Source: JBKBYG01 sp046313435
Lineage (GTDB): Bacteria; Pseudomonadota; Alphaproteobacteria; Rickettsiales; Arcanibacteraceae
DNA length: 10,714 nucleotides
Direction of reading: 5' to 3'
NCBI GenBank assembly: GCA_046313435.1
Contig: JBKBYG010000045.1
Location: 1-10,714 of the forward strand
Part shown: piece by piece, positions 1 through 8,214 of the stretch
Numbering within the stretch: position 1 is the stretch's first letter
Layout of the letters: the number at the start of each line of letters is the position of its first letter
Notes under the pieces: generated by a model
What the model saw: only the letters and a program-made list of their open reading frames with translations
What the model was told of the DNA's origin: nothing
The model's database searches: none
Made by a program: the position numbers and the translations under genes

Positions 1-4
1 TGCT

Positions 5-337
5 AAAAAATTCTAACATTGCATTAAAAGTGCTTATAAATATAGTTCGATTATTTCTTTTTTCCTCTATAAACTTTCCAACTGCCCTTATTCCCGCTAT
101 TCCAAATACTATTGTTCCTGAAAATTTGATTACATTATCTGCTATTAATATACCAACTGTTGCTCCTGCTCCTGCAACTCCGCATTCTGCTATTGTTTTA
201 ATAAATTCTCCAAATGCATTCAATGTGCTTCTTAATAAGGTTTGATTATTTGTTTTGTCATTTATAAAACTTCCAATTGCTTTTATTGTTGCCATTCCAA
301 TTATTATGGGCGCTGAAGATTTAATGATATTATTTGC
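5..337 (-). repeat. Tandem duplication of a hydrophobic protein module, 195-bp period
   Basis: Inside the ankyrin-repeat gene two adjacent segments (minus-strand codons at 337-200 and 142-5) encode related sequences. One reads ANNIIKSS...IKAIGSF...NNQT...STLNAFGEF and the other ADNVIKFS...IRAVGKF...NNRT...STFNAMLEF. Aligned positions are exactly 195 bases (65 codons) apart, and about 23 of 46 residues are identical by eye. Each copy has a glycine-containing hydrophobic stretch followed by a charged NN-T motif, which suggests membrane-associating helices. Further copies may lie beyond the left edge. Confidence 0.75.
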
Positions 338-1052
338 TATTGCTTGGGTTTCTGCTGCAATTGGTAATCTAGTTACTAACCATTCTGCTGTAAGCTCTAA
401 TCTTGATGCAAGAGGCTTGCTAAATTTTACAAATCCTTTCCAGATGTTATTCGATGCTATAACAGACCTAATTGAATTTGCGAAGACAGTAACTGCTATA
501 AGCGCATTTTTATAAATTGAATTACTATTACTTGATGTGTTTACTTCTTTTTTCTTATCAGGTGATATTTTCATCATTTCTTCTTTTGAATGATCAAAAA
601 CATTAATATTTATAATATTAGGTAAATAAGTTTTATTATGTTCTATCTGCTCTTCGTTACTAAGAATTTCTTTAAATTCGCCTTCCATTTCTACATTTTT
701 TGAACGATTGAAAGCAGTTTGAGCAATCTTTTTTACAGTATTAGGATGTAATGCTGGATCTATATTTAATGAATCGCTAATAACTGACATTACATCTTTA
801 TTAAAATCTGTTTCTAGTGATAATGCAAATAATTGTTTATATAAATTTGAGGCAGATTTATGAATTAACTTTTTTCTACAATCTAAACTTATCTCTTCTA
901 ATCTATTTAAAATATCTCCAAGATTATTGCTTTCCATAAAAGATTTGGCTTTTTCATTTACTTCTGCTCCATAATTTATAAGTAGCTCTAAAGCTTCAAC
1001 ATTACGTGAACATGCAGCACACTTCAAAGCATTTAGATCCAATAAATTGGTC

Positions 1053-1500
1053 GCTTCAATATTTGCTCCATTATCTAAAAGCAATTTCATGCACTCAACA
1101 TTACCCACTCGAACAGCCCTGACTGTAGCCTTGATTAAAGCAGTGGTACCCAACACATCCAGCGCTTCAATATTCGCTCCTTTATCTAAAAGCAATTTCA
1201 TGCACTCAACATTACCATTTCCTGCAGCCTCGATTAAAGCAGTGTCACCAAACATATTCGTCGCTTCAATATTTGCTCCTTTATCTAAAAGCAATTTCAT
1301 GCATTCAACATTACCCTCTCGAGCAGCTTCTAGCAAAGCAGTGTCACCAAAGCTATCTTGCGCTTAAATATTCGCTCCTTTATCCAAAAGCAATTTAATG
1401 CACTCAGCATTACCATTTTTAGCAGCAATTATTAAAGCAGTGTTATTAACTACATTCTGCGCTTCAATATTAGCCCCTAACCAAAGAGCAAGCTTAATCG
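1053..1500 (-). repeat. Ankyrin-encoding tandem repeats, 99-bp period with one 111-bp unit
   Basis: The plus-strand block gcttcaatatt (with small changes) starts at 1053, 1164, 1263, 1362 and 1461. The spacings are therefore 111, 99, 99 and 99 bases. The 99-base units equal the 33-residue ankyrin repeat on the minus strand. The 111-base unit carries four extra residues (KATVRAVRVGN where siblings have EAAREGN). The high nucleotide similarity between the central units points to recent duplication or gene conversion. Confidence 0.85.
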
Positions 1501-1604
1501 AGCTTGGGTGATTCTTTGCTGCTCCTTTAAATAATATGAATTCTCTCATCAATTTCCTGAAACTATTTTAATAATTACTATCAATTAAAACACAATAACA
1601 TATT

Positions 1605-1633
1605 ATTATAAATTTTGCAAAAAAAATTAACAA
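1605..1633 (-). promoter_or_regulatory. Putative sigma-70 promoter of the ankyrin-repeat gene
   Basis: On the minus strand TTGTTA (1628-1633) is followed after exactly 17 bases by a perfect TATAAT (1605-1610). This predicts a start of transcription near 1598, about 50 bases before the ATG at 1549. The surrounding 127-base gap between tldD and the ankyrin gene is very AT-rich, so chance matches are possible. The spacing and the perfect -10 box make this the best candidate in the gap. Confidence 0.5.
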
Positions 1634-1676
1634 TAATTAATTATATATAAAAATTATATTTAAAAATTCTAAACAA

Positions 1677-3119
1677 TTATGTTTTAGTGCCCCCAACAGT
1701 TATAGAATCAATAAGCAACGTTGGCTGCCCTACTCCTACTGGTACACTTTGGCCAGATTTTCCACATGTGCCAATGCCTGAATCAAGTTCCATATCATTA
1801 CCAACCATACTAACTTTTGTTAAAATATTTGGCCCATCCCCAATTATTGTTGCGCCTTTAACTGGAGAAGTAATTTTCCCATTTTCAATAAGAAAAGCTT
1901 CTGAAGCTGAAAATACAAATTTTCCTGAAGTAATATCAACTTGTCCACCACCGAAATTAGTTGCATATATTCCTTTTTTAACTGATGATATAATTTCATT
2001 ATTAGTATAATTACCATTTAGCATATAAGTGTTAGTCATTCTTGGCATTGGTGGGCTACTAAATCCTTCTCTTCTGCCATTTCCTGTAACATTTACATTC
2101 ATTAGCTTGGCGTTAATTTTATCCTGCATATATGCTTTGAGAATCCCGTCTTCTATTAAAACTGTTTTATTAGTATGGTTCCCTTCATCATCAATATTTA
2201 ATGAGCCTCTCCTACCCTTAATAGTTCCATCATCGACAATGGTAATGCCTTTTGCAGCAACTCTCTTGCCTAGTAGTTCTGAAAAAGCAGAGGTTTTCTT
2301 CCTATTAAAATCGCCTTCTAAACCATGACCTATTGCTTCATGAAGTAAAATACCAGGCCAACCTGGTCCAAGTACAATTGGCATTTCACCAGCAGGAGCA
2401 GGAATTGCCTCAAGATTTGTTAGCGCAATATTTAATGCTCTGTCAGCAATGCTTTGCCAAATATCCAAGTATTTAGAATAAGATTCTCTTCCACCACAAC
2501 TGAAGCTCCCCATTTCCATCCTTCCTTCTTTTTCAACAACAACAGATATTGAAAGTCTAACTAAAGGCCTAATGTCGCTAACTATTTGACCTTGTTTGTT
2601 AATGATAGATATTAATTGCCATGAACCTGCAATTGCAGCTGTTACTTGTTTTACTAAAGGATTTTTGGACCGTAAATAATTATCAATTTCGTTCAAAATT
2701 TTAGTTTTAAAAGAAAATTCTATTTCGGTAAGAGGATTTATATATTTATATAAAGAATTTTCAATTTTATTTAAGGGCTTTGATGAGGCTAAATTAACTT
2801 TTGAATCAAGGTTTTGAGTTTTAATAGCTTGTATAATTTTTGAAGCATTTTTTAATTCATCATAGTTAATATTTGAAGAATGGGCATAAGAAAAAACATC
2901 TTCAATTATTCCTCTAAGGCCAAAACCTGAGTTAATATTATAACTAGCAGTTTTTAATCTTCCATCATCTAAAGTAAATGCCTCGTTTTGCGAATATTCT
3001 AAGAATAATTCTCCATCTTCAAGGTCATTTAATGCTTCAGTAACAATATTTATAACTTTATTTTGCTCAATATTATTTTGCGAAAATATTAAATCTTCTA
3101 TTATTGAATTTGCTTCCAT
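1677..3119 (-). CDS. tldD: TldD, zinc metalloprotease of the TldD/PmbA (U62) family
   Basis: This 480-residue protein matches the usual length of TldD (about 480). TldD and TldE/PmbA form a cytoplasmic protease. In E. coli the pair matures microcin B17 and degrades the antitoxin CcdA, acting on small unfolded peptides. The family's zinc-binding HExxxH motif is present as HEAIGHGLEGD (H260, E261, H265). The third ligand region is seen in GIGTCGKSGQSVPVGVG (C452), close to the C-terminal VGGT. Other family signatures are the N-terminal DDGRLKTASY...GFGLRG (about 51-70) and RMTNTYM (360-366). The ATG at 3119 has a good ribosome binding site, AAAGGA (3128-3133), eight bases upstream. The gene is divergent from polA and upstream of the ankyrin gene on the same strand, but an internal promoter candidate separates those two. 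The partner tldE is not in the window. No defect was seen and all key residues are present. Confidence 0.97.
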   Translation of the reverse strand: MEANSIIEDLIFSQNNIEQNKVINIVTEALNDLEDGELFLEYSQNEAFTLDDGRLKTASYNINSGFGLRGIIEDVFSYAHSSNINYDELKNASKIIQAIKTQNLDSKVNLASSKPLNKIENSLYKYINPLTEIEFSFKTKILNEIDNYLRSKNPLVKQVTAAIAGSWQLISIINKQGQIVSDIRPLVRLSISVVVEKEGRMEMGSFSCGGRESYSKYLDIWQSIADRALNIALTNLEAIPAPAGEMPIVLGPGWPGILLHEAIGHGLEGDFNRKKTSAFSELLGKRVAAKGITIVDDGTIKGRRGSLNIDDEGNHTNKTVLIEDGILKAYMQDKINAKLMNVNVTGNGRREGFSSPPMPRMTNTYMLNGNYTNNEIISSVKKGIYATNFGGGQVDITSGKFVFSASEAFLIENGKITSPVKGATIIGDGPNILTKVSMVGNDMELDSGIGTCGKSGQSVPVGVGQPTLLIDSITVGGTKT

Positions 3120-3127
3120 TGATTATA

Positions 3128-3133
3128 TCCTTT
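3128..3133 (-). promoter_or_regulatory. Ribosome binding site of tldD
   Basis: Minus-strand AAAGGA lies eight bases before the ATG at 3119. It is one of the few clear Shine-Dalgarno sequences here and fixes the tldD start. A possible -10 box, TATAAA (3136-3141, minus), lies just upstream, without a convincing -35 box. Confidence 0.7.
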
Positions 3134-3142
3134 ATTTTATAC

Positions 3143-3171
3143 TTGTAAGCATGTATTTTTATAACTATAAA
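3143..3171 (+). promoter_or_regulatory. Putative sigma-70 promoter of polA
   Basis: TTGTAA (3143-3148) and TATAAA (3166-3171) are separated by exactly 17 bases. Transcription would begin near 3178, leaving a leader of about 30 bases before ATG 3208. An in-frame ATG at 3151 lies inside this promoter, which supports 3208 as the real start. The site lies within the 88 bases between the divergent tldD and polA start codons. Confidence 0.5.
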
Positions 3172-3207
3172 TATAGATTTTTACCATTTATCTCAAGCTT
3201 AATTATT

Positions 3208-5932
3208 ATGTCAGAATTATTTACTTCACCACGCCATACAATATTAATTGACGGATACGGATTTGTATTTCGCGCATATCATGCTGTACCTCCACTAACT
3301 CGCCCAGACGGAGTAGCAGTTGGAGCAGTATACGGCTTTACATCAATGCTTATGAAATTAATTGGCGAAATTAAAGCTACACATATTGCTGTTATTTTTG
3401 ACAGCGGCAAAAAAACTTTTAGAAATGACTTGTATCCTAAGTATAAAGCACATCGCCCTCCTGTACCAGAAGATTTAATACCTCAATTTTCAATTGTTAG
3501 AGAGGCTGCTCAAGCACTTAATCTTACTATAATTGAGCAAGAAGGTTATGAAGCTGATGACATTATAGCAACTCTTGCCAGAAAAGCTTTAAGTATTGAT
3601 GAAACTGTTACTATCGTATCTTCAGACAAGGATTTAATGCAATTAGTTAATCATCAAATTAGAATGTATGACCCTGTAAAATCAAAAATAATCGGTGAAA
3701 AGGAAGTTATAGAAAAATTTGGTGTAGGACCAGATAAAGTGGTAGATGTGTTATCAATGATTGGTGATGCTTCAGATAATATACCTGGAATTCCAGGAAT
3801 TGGACCAAAAGGCGCCGCAGAATTAATCAATCAATTCAATAGCTTAGAAGAAGTTATTAAACGGAGTTCTGAAATAAAACAAAATCGCAAAAGAGAAATT
3901 GTTGAAAATAATATTGAACTAGCTTTATTGTCAAAAAAACTTGTATCTCTTCATGATCAGGTCCCTCTTGATTTTACTCTTGATTGTCTTAAGATGAAAG
4001 ATGTTGACCTTAGCATTTTAATTAATTTTTTAAAAGCTCAAGGATTTAAATCGTTAGTAACCCGTGCTCAAAATCAATTTACTTCCATTAAAGAGTATAT
4101 TGAACCAATAGAGTTAATCCAAGACACTAAAGACTATGAATATATTACTGATATTTCAAGATTTTCTAAATGCATAAATGAAATAGAAAAAGCTGCTTAT
4201 ATTTCGATTTTTCCTCAAATTGATGCTGATAAAACTATTTTAGGGATCAGTTTATCAAGCGAAACTGATACTTTTTTTGTAAAAATTAACAATGACAAGA
4301 TTATACAACAAACTTTACTTAGNNNNNNNNNNAACAGGGATTTATTTAAATGATTTCATATGTAAGCTTCAAGATATTTTATGTGATCGCTCAATTTTGA
4401 AAGTGTTTTATGATTTTAAGAAATTTTTACATATATTTCCTAATATAGAAGTTAGCCCAGTTTCTGATGTGCTTTTAATGTCTTATAGCTTAAAAGGCAC
4501 TTCCGTAAATCCTGAGCTAGATAATATTATTACTTCATATCTCGGAATTAACCTTAAATCTATAACTGACTTTACTGGTACAGGAAAAAATAAGCTTGCG
4601 CTAAATCAGCTTAATATTCAAGATTTGGCAAATTATTCTAGTTCAAGGGCAGAATCGATTCTAAAAATTCATAAGATATTAAAACAGGATTTATTTAAAG
4701 CTAAGTCCCTTACTATATATGAAACTCTTGAACGCCCTCTTTCAAGAATTTTATACGATATGGAAATAGCAGGCATTAGAATTGATCAAAATAGATTAAA
4801 ATTAATGTCGAATGAATTTGAAAAACGTTTACAAATTCTTGAAAAGGAAATCTTTGCACTTACTGGATGTGAGTTTAATATTGGTTCACCTAAGCAACTT
4901 AGTGAAGTTCTATTCAACCAAATGGGTTTGTCTGCAGGAAAAGTTTCTAAAAGCGGAAATTTAAGTACTGGAGCAGATATACTTGAGATTTTATCAGAAC
5001 AAGGACATGCTATTGCTGACTTATTACTTGAATGGCGAAGCCTTTCAAAACTCAAAAACACTTATACAGATAATTTAGTACAACTTGCGCATCCAGAAAC
5101 AGATAGAATACATACCACATTTTCAATGGCCTCAACATCGACAGGAAGGTTAAGTTCAATCGATCCTAATTTACAAAATATTCCTATTCGCTCTGAAGAA
5201 GGAAACAAAATCCGTTCATGCTTTATTGCAAGATCAGGGTATAAATTAGTTTCAGCAGATTATTCTCAAATTGAACTTAGAATACTTGCTCATATCGCTG
5301 ATATACAATCATTAAAGACAGCCTTTCACGAGAATAGAGATATTCATACTGCCACTGCCAGCCAAATTTTTGGTATATCTTCTGATGACGTGGATCCGAA
5401 TATGCGTAGGAAAGCTAAAGCAATAAATTTTGGAATAATTTATGGCATTAGTAGCTTTGGCCTGGCAAAGCAGCTTTCAATATCCAGAGCTGATGCATCA
5501 AATTATATTAAAGCTTATTTCAGAGAATATCCAGGAATTGAAAAATATATGGAAGATACTAAAAATTTTGCTAAATCTAACGGTTATGTACAAACTTTAT
5601 ATGGGCGTAGATGCTACGTTCGTGGAATTAATGATAATAATGCAGCTGTAAGAACATTTTCAGAGCGTGCTGCAATTAACGCTCCAATTCAAGGAACAGC
5701 AGCCGATATAATTAAAAGCGCAATGGTTAAGCTTCCCTCTATTCTCAAACACGAAAATCTTGATGCTACTATGTTGCTTCAAGTGCATGATGAGTTACTA
5801 TTCGAAGTAAAAGAAGACCAGGCTCAACATACAGCTTTAATTATCAAGAAGACGATGGAAAGCGTGATTGACCTTACTATAAGGCTGGTGGTAGAAGTTG
5901 GCGTTGGTGATGATTGGGCAAGCATTCATTAA
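3208..5932 (+). CDS. polA: DNA polymerase I, interrupted by an assembly gap
   Basis: PolA fills gaps and removes RNA primers in lagging-strand replication and repair. Residues 1-290 form the 5'-3' nuclease: acidic ligands at D15, D65, E115, D117, D118, D140, D142, D187 and D190, then a helix-hairpin-helix at IPGIPGIGPKGAAELI (192-207). After the gap comes the polymerase: TGRLSSIDPNLQNIPIR, motif A DYSQIELRILAH (Asp at 5258-5260), motif B RRKAKAINFGIIYG (5405-5446) and motif C QVHDELLFEV (Asp at 5789-5791), ending in the usual C-terminal His. There are 371 codons before the ten N's and 532 after, close to the roughly 900-930 residues of full-length PolA. The frame shifts by one base across the N's, which a true gap length divisible by three would repair. 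The middle 3'-5' exonuclease fold seems present, but its metal-binding acids are not recognisable. The start is ATG 3208, without a clear ribosome binding site but with a promoter just upstream. Confidence 0.96.
4323..4332. other. Run of ten N's (assembly gap) inside polA
   Basis: Ten undetermined bases fall in the middle domain of polA. The reading frame is 1 (mod 3) before and 2 (mod 3) after, so a literal length of ten would break the gene. A true length that is a multiple of three would restore it. Ten N's is a common placeholder and need not be the real length. Alignment to E. coli PolA by eye suggests that little sequence is missing. Confidence 0.95.
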
Positions 5933-5984
5933 GTATTTAATAATTACAAATTTATTAAAGCTATTAAATTTTGTTAATTTTATA

Positions 5985-6013
5985 TTGACTAATTTTAATT
6001 AATATGGTAAATT
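5985..6013 (+). promoter_or_regulatory. Putative sigma-70 promoter of the 715-residue protein gene
   Basis: TTGACT (5985-5990, five of six consensus bases) is followed after 17 bases by TAAATT (6008-6013, four of six). Transcription would begin near 6020, leaving a leader of about 35 bases before ATG 6055. This suggests that the gene is transcribed independently of polA, 122 bases upstream. Confidence 0.5.
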
Positions 6014-6037
6014 TAGGTTAATTAATTTTATTAATAT

Positions 6038-6043
6038 AAAGGA
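6038..6043 (+). promoter_or_regulatory. Ribosome binding site of the 715-residue protein gene
   Basis: AAAGGA lies 11 bases before ATG 6055, a slightly long but workable spacing. Together with the upstream promoter candidate it supports this start codon and active expression of the gene. Confidence 0.5.
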
Positions 6044-6054
6044 ATTTAAGTTAT

Positions 6055-8202
6055 ATGGGTTATTTTCAAAAAATAGAAGAAAAATTTACTAATAAAAATG
6101 AAAAGGTAAAGACTGAGCTAGAAATAGAAGTGTATTTTAATGGAACAGGATATTCTTATAATTATAATGTAGAATATGGATTTAAAAATATAGACGGAGA
6201 GCAAGTACAGTATGCAACAGCAACGTTTAATAAATCAAATAATGTAGCAGAAGCTCTTAGCGAGGAAGTATTGGCAAAAGTAAAGAATATTTCATATAAT
6301 CTTAGTTCAGGAGATAAATACATAAATTTGCCAAGCGATGAGATGATTAAAAATTTTAGTTACGCTTTAAGACAAGCAGTATCAGCACATTGCCAAACAT
6401 TCAAAAAGATAGAACCTTCAATACAATTAGCAAGCCCTAAACCTGTCAAACAATATAAAAATATTACAATTGATGACCTTTATGAATTAAGCGCATCTAT
6501 TCCAAATGGTAAAACACTTACTTTTATCTACGAACGTGATGAATATACTTTTTCATATAGTAATGGTACATTTAATATTGAACATGAAATGGTAAGTGAA
6601 AATAGAGCAAAGAATTCTACCGTAGTTCCAATTAAAAAAGATCCTATTATTAATAAGGCTGAGCGTAACTTAGTTATAATACGTAAAATGCCACTTGATG
6701 CAATATACGATAATATTAGAACACAATTGATAGGTCAAGGTATTAATAATTTACCTGAGCCTGTAAATCAGACCGCTACTACTCCTGTAAAACCAAATAT
6801 TGCTCCTGTTCAAAAAGAGGAAACTTCAGCTGAACTTAAAAAGGCTAAAGACATAGCAGCTTTAGATGAAGAAATAGCAAAACTTCAAAAGCCGGCACTA
6901 ATCAATTCCATATACAATTTAACAGCAAAATTAAATTCAGGTTCTGAGTATACCCATAAATTTGGTAGTAAAGTATTAACTTTAAAACCTGAATCAAGTA
7001 TATTAGTAGATAATAAATCTCGTAGTCGAATAAGTTTTCTGTGTACTGAGAATGGGCAATCACTATTAGATAGAACTTTTATTAGAGATAATACACCTGG
7101 TGAAGAAATACTCAAATTAAATCTACCTTTAGATGAAATTATTAAAGGATTAGAACAAGAAATCGAAAAACAGGAAACCAAGTCAATTCAAAAGCCGGCA
7201 AATGACGTTCATAATAGTTTAAAAAAGCAACCTGAAAATATTCAAACGCAAATTAAAGATAATAAACCTTCTAATGTTAAAAAGCCAATCCTAGACCTTT
7301 TTGTAACACCTGGGACTTCAAATGATCTTCTAAATTTTGAATCAAAAAAGGAATCTACAATTCTTCCTGTTGGCCAAAAGCCAAAAGTAAAGAAAGTTGT
7401 AAGATTTAAGGAATCTGTTGTAGAGCCTGTTATTAAATTAAATAATCCAGATTCTGAAGCAAAAGCAAAAATTGATAAAATCTTTAATCTTACTCAAAAG
7501 TTGTCTTTGGGTAATCCATCACACTCAGTAGGCTTAAAGAAACCTTTAGGTACTTTATATTTGAATCCTGTAGGCAACTTATCAGATGTTAATTTACCCC
7601 CTAATAGAATATCAATTAGATTTGTATCTAGTGAAGATGAAAATAATCCGCAGGAAAAAATTAATAAAATTTTCAGTAAAAATGACATACCTTATACTGA
7701 AATAAATAATTTAAATTTACCTTTAGATGAAATTACTAAATCCTTAAATTCAAAATTAGTGATACAGACTAATGCTGAAAAAGCTAAATCAAAACATAGC
7801 ATTAAAGATAGCGATAATGATGTGAAGCCTAAGCCAAGTAAAGGTTTTAAACTTTCAAACTTATCTTATGCTCTTACAGCAGCAGCAATTGTTGGTGTTA
7901 CGGTTGCAGTAGCATATTCAGCACCTTACTTGATACCTTACGCTGTAAAAACAACTGCTTATTTAGCGTCTCAACCAATTACAGGAACTATAGTAGCTGC
8001 TACTAGAACAATAATGTCGCATATTACACGTGTTACTGGGGTTCAGAATGTTGCGGTTAAAGCAGTAGCTTCAGGGATTACAGCAGTAGCACTCGAAAAA
8101 ACCGCTGAAATTGCTTGTAATACTGCTACTACAGCTTTCAATTGGGGTAAAAAAATTATTGAAGAGAGAAAAAATAAATCTCAAGAACCTATTCGTCAAT
8201 AA
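6055..8202 (+). CDS. Unrecognised 715-residue modular protein with hydrophobic C-terminus
   Basis: I do not recognise this protein's family. It is intact and rich in Lys, Asn, Ser and Glu. It appears built from diverged modules of about 90-100 residues. Residues 280-372 and 471-570 share an opening I(Y/F)NLT.KL..G and a closing LNLPLDEI.K.L. Residues 135-226 (LYELSASIPNG ... MPLDAIYDNI) and 17-110 (ending LPSDEMIKNF) look like weaker copies. Modules are joined by low-complexity Pro/Lys/Gln linkers, for example 235-275 and 373-470, that are probably disordered. Residues 604-630 are strongly hydrophobic (LTAAAIVGVTVAVAYSAPYL), followed by further Ala/Val/Thr-rich segments at 640-655 and 664-682 and a basic tail KKIIEERKNK. 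No N-terminal signal peptide is visible. It has its own promoter and ribosome binding site and converges on bioA. The composition and membrane-seeking C-terminus resemble secreted effectors of intracellular bacteria, but function is unknown. Confidence 0.9.
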   Translation: MGYFQKIEEKFTNKNEKVKTELEIEVYFNGTGYSYNYNVEYGFKNIDGEQVQYATATFNKSNNVAEALSEEVLAKVKNISYNLSSGDKYINLPSDEMIKNFSYALRQAVSAHCQTFKKIEPSIQLASPKPVKQYKNITIDDLYELSASIPNGKTLTFIYERDEYTFSYSNGTFNIEHEMVSENRAKNSTVVPIKKDPIINKAERNLVIIRKMPLDAIYDNIRTQLIGQGINNLPEPVNQTATTPVKPNIAPVQKEETSAELKKAKDIAALDEEIAKLQKPALINSIYNLTAKLNSGSEYTHKFGSKVLTLKPESSILVDNKSRSRISFLCTENGQSLLDRTFIRDNTPGEEILKLNLPLDEIIKGLEQEIEKQETKSIQKPANDVHNSLKKQPENIQTQIKDNKPSNVKKPILDLFVTPGTSNDLLNFESKKESTILPVGQKPKVKKVVRFKESVVEPVIKLNNPDSEAKAKIDKIFNLTQKLSLGNPSHSVGLKKPLGTLYLNPVGNLSDVNLPPNRISIRFVSSEDENNPQEKINKIFSKNDIPYTEINNLNLPLDEITKSLNSKLVIQTNAEKAKSKHSIKDSDNDVKPKPSKGFKLSNLSYALTAAAIVGVTVAVAYSAPYLIPYAVKTTAYLASQPITGTIVAATRTIMSHITRVTGVQNVAVKAVASGITAVALEKTAEIACNTATTAFNWGKKIIEERKNKSQEPIRQ
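6103..7764 (+). repeat. Diverged module repeats within the 715-residue protein
   Basis: The modules map to 6103-6384, 6457-6732, 6892-7170 and 7465-7764. The last two are clearly related: their closing motif is encoded by an identical 18-base stretch, tacctttagatgaaatta, at 7124-7141 and 7718-7735. The third module is bracketed by a 14-base direct repeat, ttcaaaagccggca, at 6884-6897 and 7187-7200, exactly 303 bases (101 codons) apart. The first two modules are weaker matches, judged by eye. Confidence 0.6.
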
Positions 8203-8214
8203 CTCTCTAAATAC

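Larger units (their letters stand above)
1..1549 (-). pseudogene. Ankyrin-repeat protein with hydrophobic C-terminus, interrupted by a stop codon, left end cut
   Basis: The minus-strand frame begins at ATG 1549, preceded by AGGAAA (1553-1558), and encodes about five ankyrin repeats with the signature DTAL-EAA-NGNVECMKLLLDKGANIEA. At 1364-1366 the frame meets TAA where sibling repeats have GAA (GANIEA), so one G-to-T change explains the break. After it the same frame is open without another stop for over 450 codons to the left edge. The order is ankyrin repeats (about 1549-960), a charged helical linker (about 960-520), then a hydrophobic glycine/alanine-rich region (520-1) with a duplicated 65-residue module. 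Ankyrin repeats bind proteins, and in intracellular bacteria such proteins are often secreted into the host; that role is inferred here. A TTG at 1552 is in frame but too close to the ribosome binding site. As written, only a 61-residue fragment would be made. Readthrough or a sequencing error remain possible. Confidence 0.8.

Noticed and set aside
30..515. Plus-strand open frames of 71 and 86 codons
   Set aside because: They lie opposite the open minus-strand frame of the ankyrin-repeat gene. Their resemblance to each other merely mirrors the duplicated hydrophobic module on the real strand.
1047..1367. Plus-strand frame with a repeated SIFAPLSKSNFMHSTLP motif
   Set aside because: The motif is the antisense reading of the ankyrin repeats. 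The minus-strand reading gives textbook ankyrin consensus.
1053..1500. Regularly spaced repeats suggesting a CRISPR array
   Set aside because: The 99-base period is continuous coding sequence for 33-residue ankyrin repeats, with no unique spacers or short palindromic repeat.
1687..2328. Plus-strand frames opposite tldD
   Set aside because: They overlap the metalloprotease gene fully, show no ribosome binding site, and their composition is that of antisense coding DNA.
3151..3207. Upstream ATG giving polA 19 more residues
   Set aside because: It lies inside the best promoter candidate, and the added residues do not resemble PolA N-termini. ATG 3208 fits the family.
4786..5061. Minus-strand frame of 91 codons inside polA
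   Set aside because: It is antisense to conserved polymerase sequence, with no independent support.
5948..5971. AT-only inverted repeat AAATTTA/TAAATTT after polA, considered as a terminator
   Set aside because: It has a seven-base A/T stem with a ten-base loop in very AT-rich DNA. It is too weak and too likely by chance.
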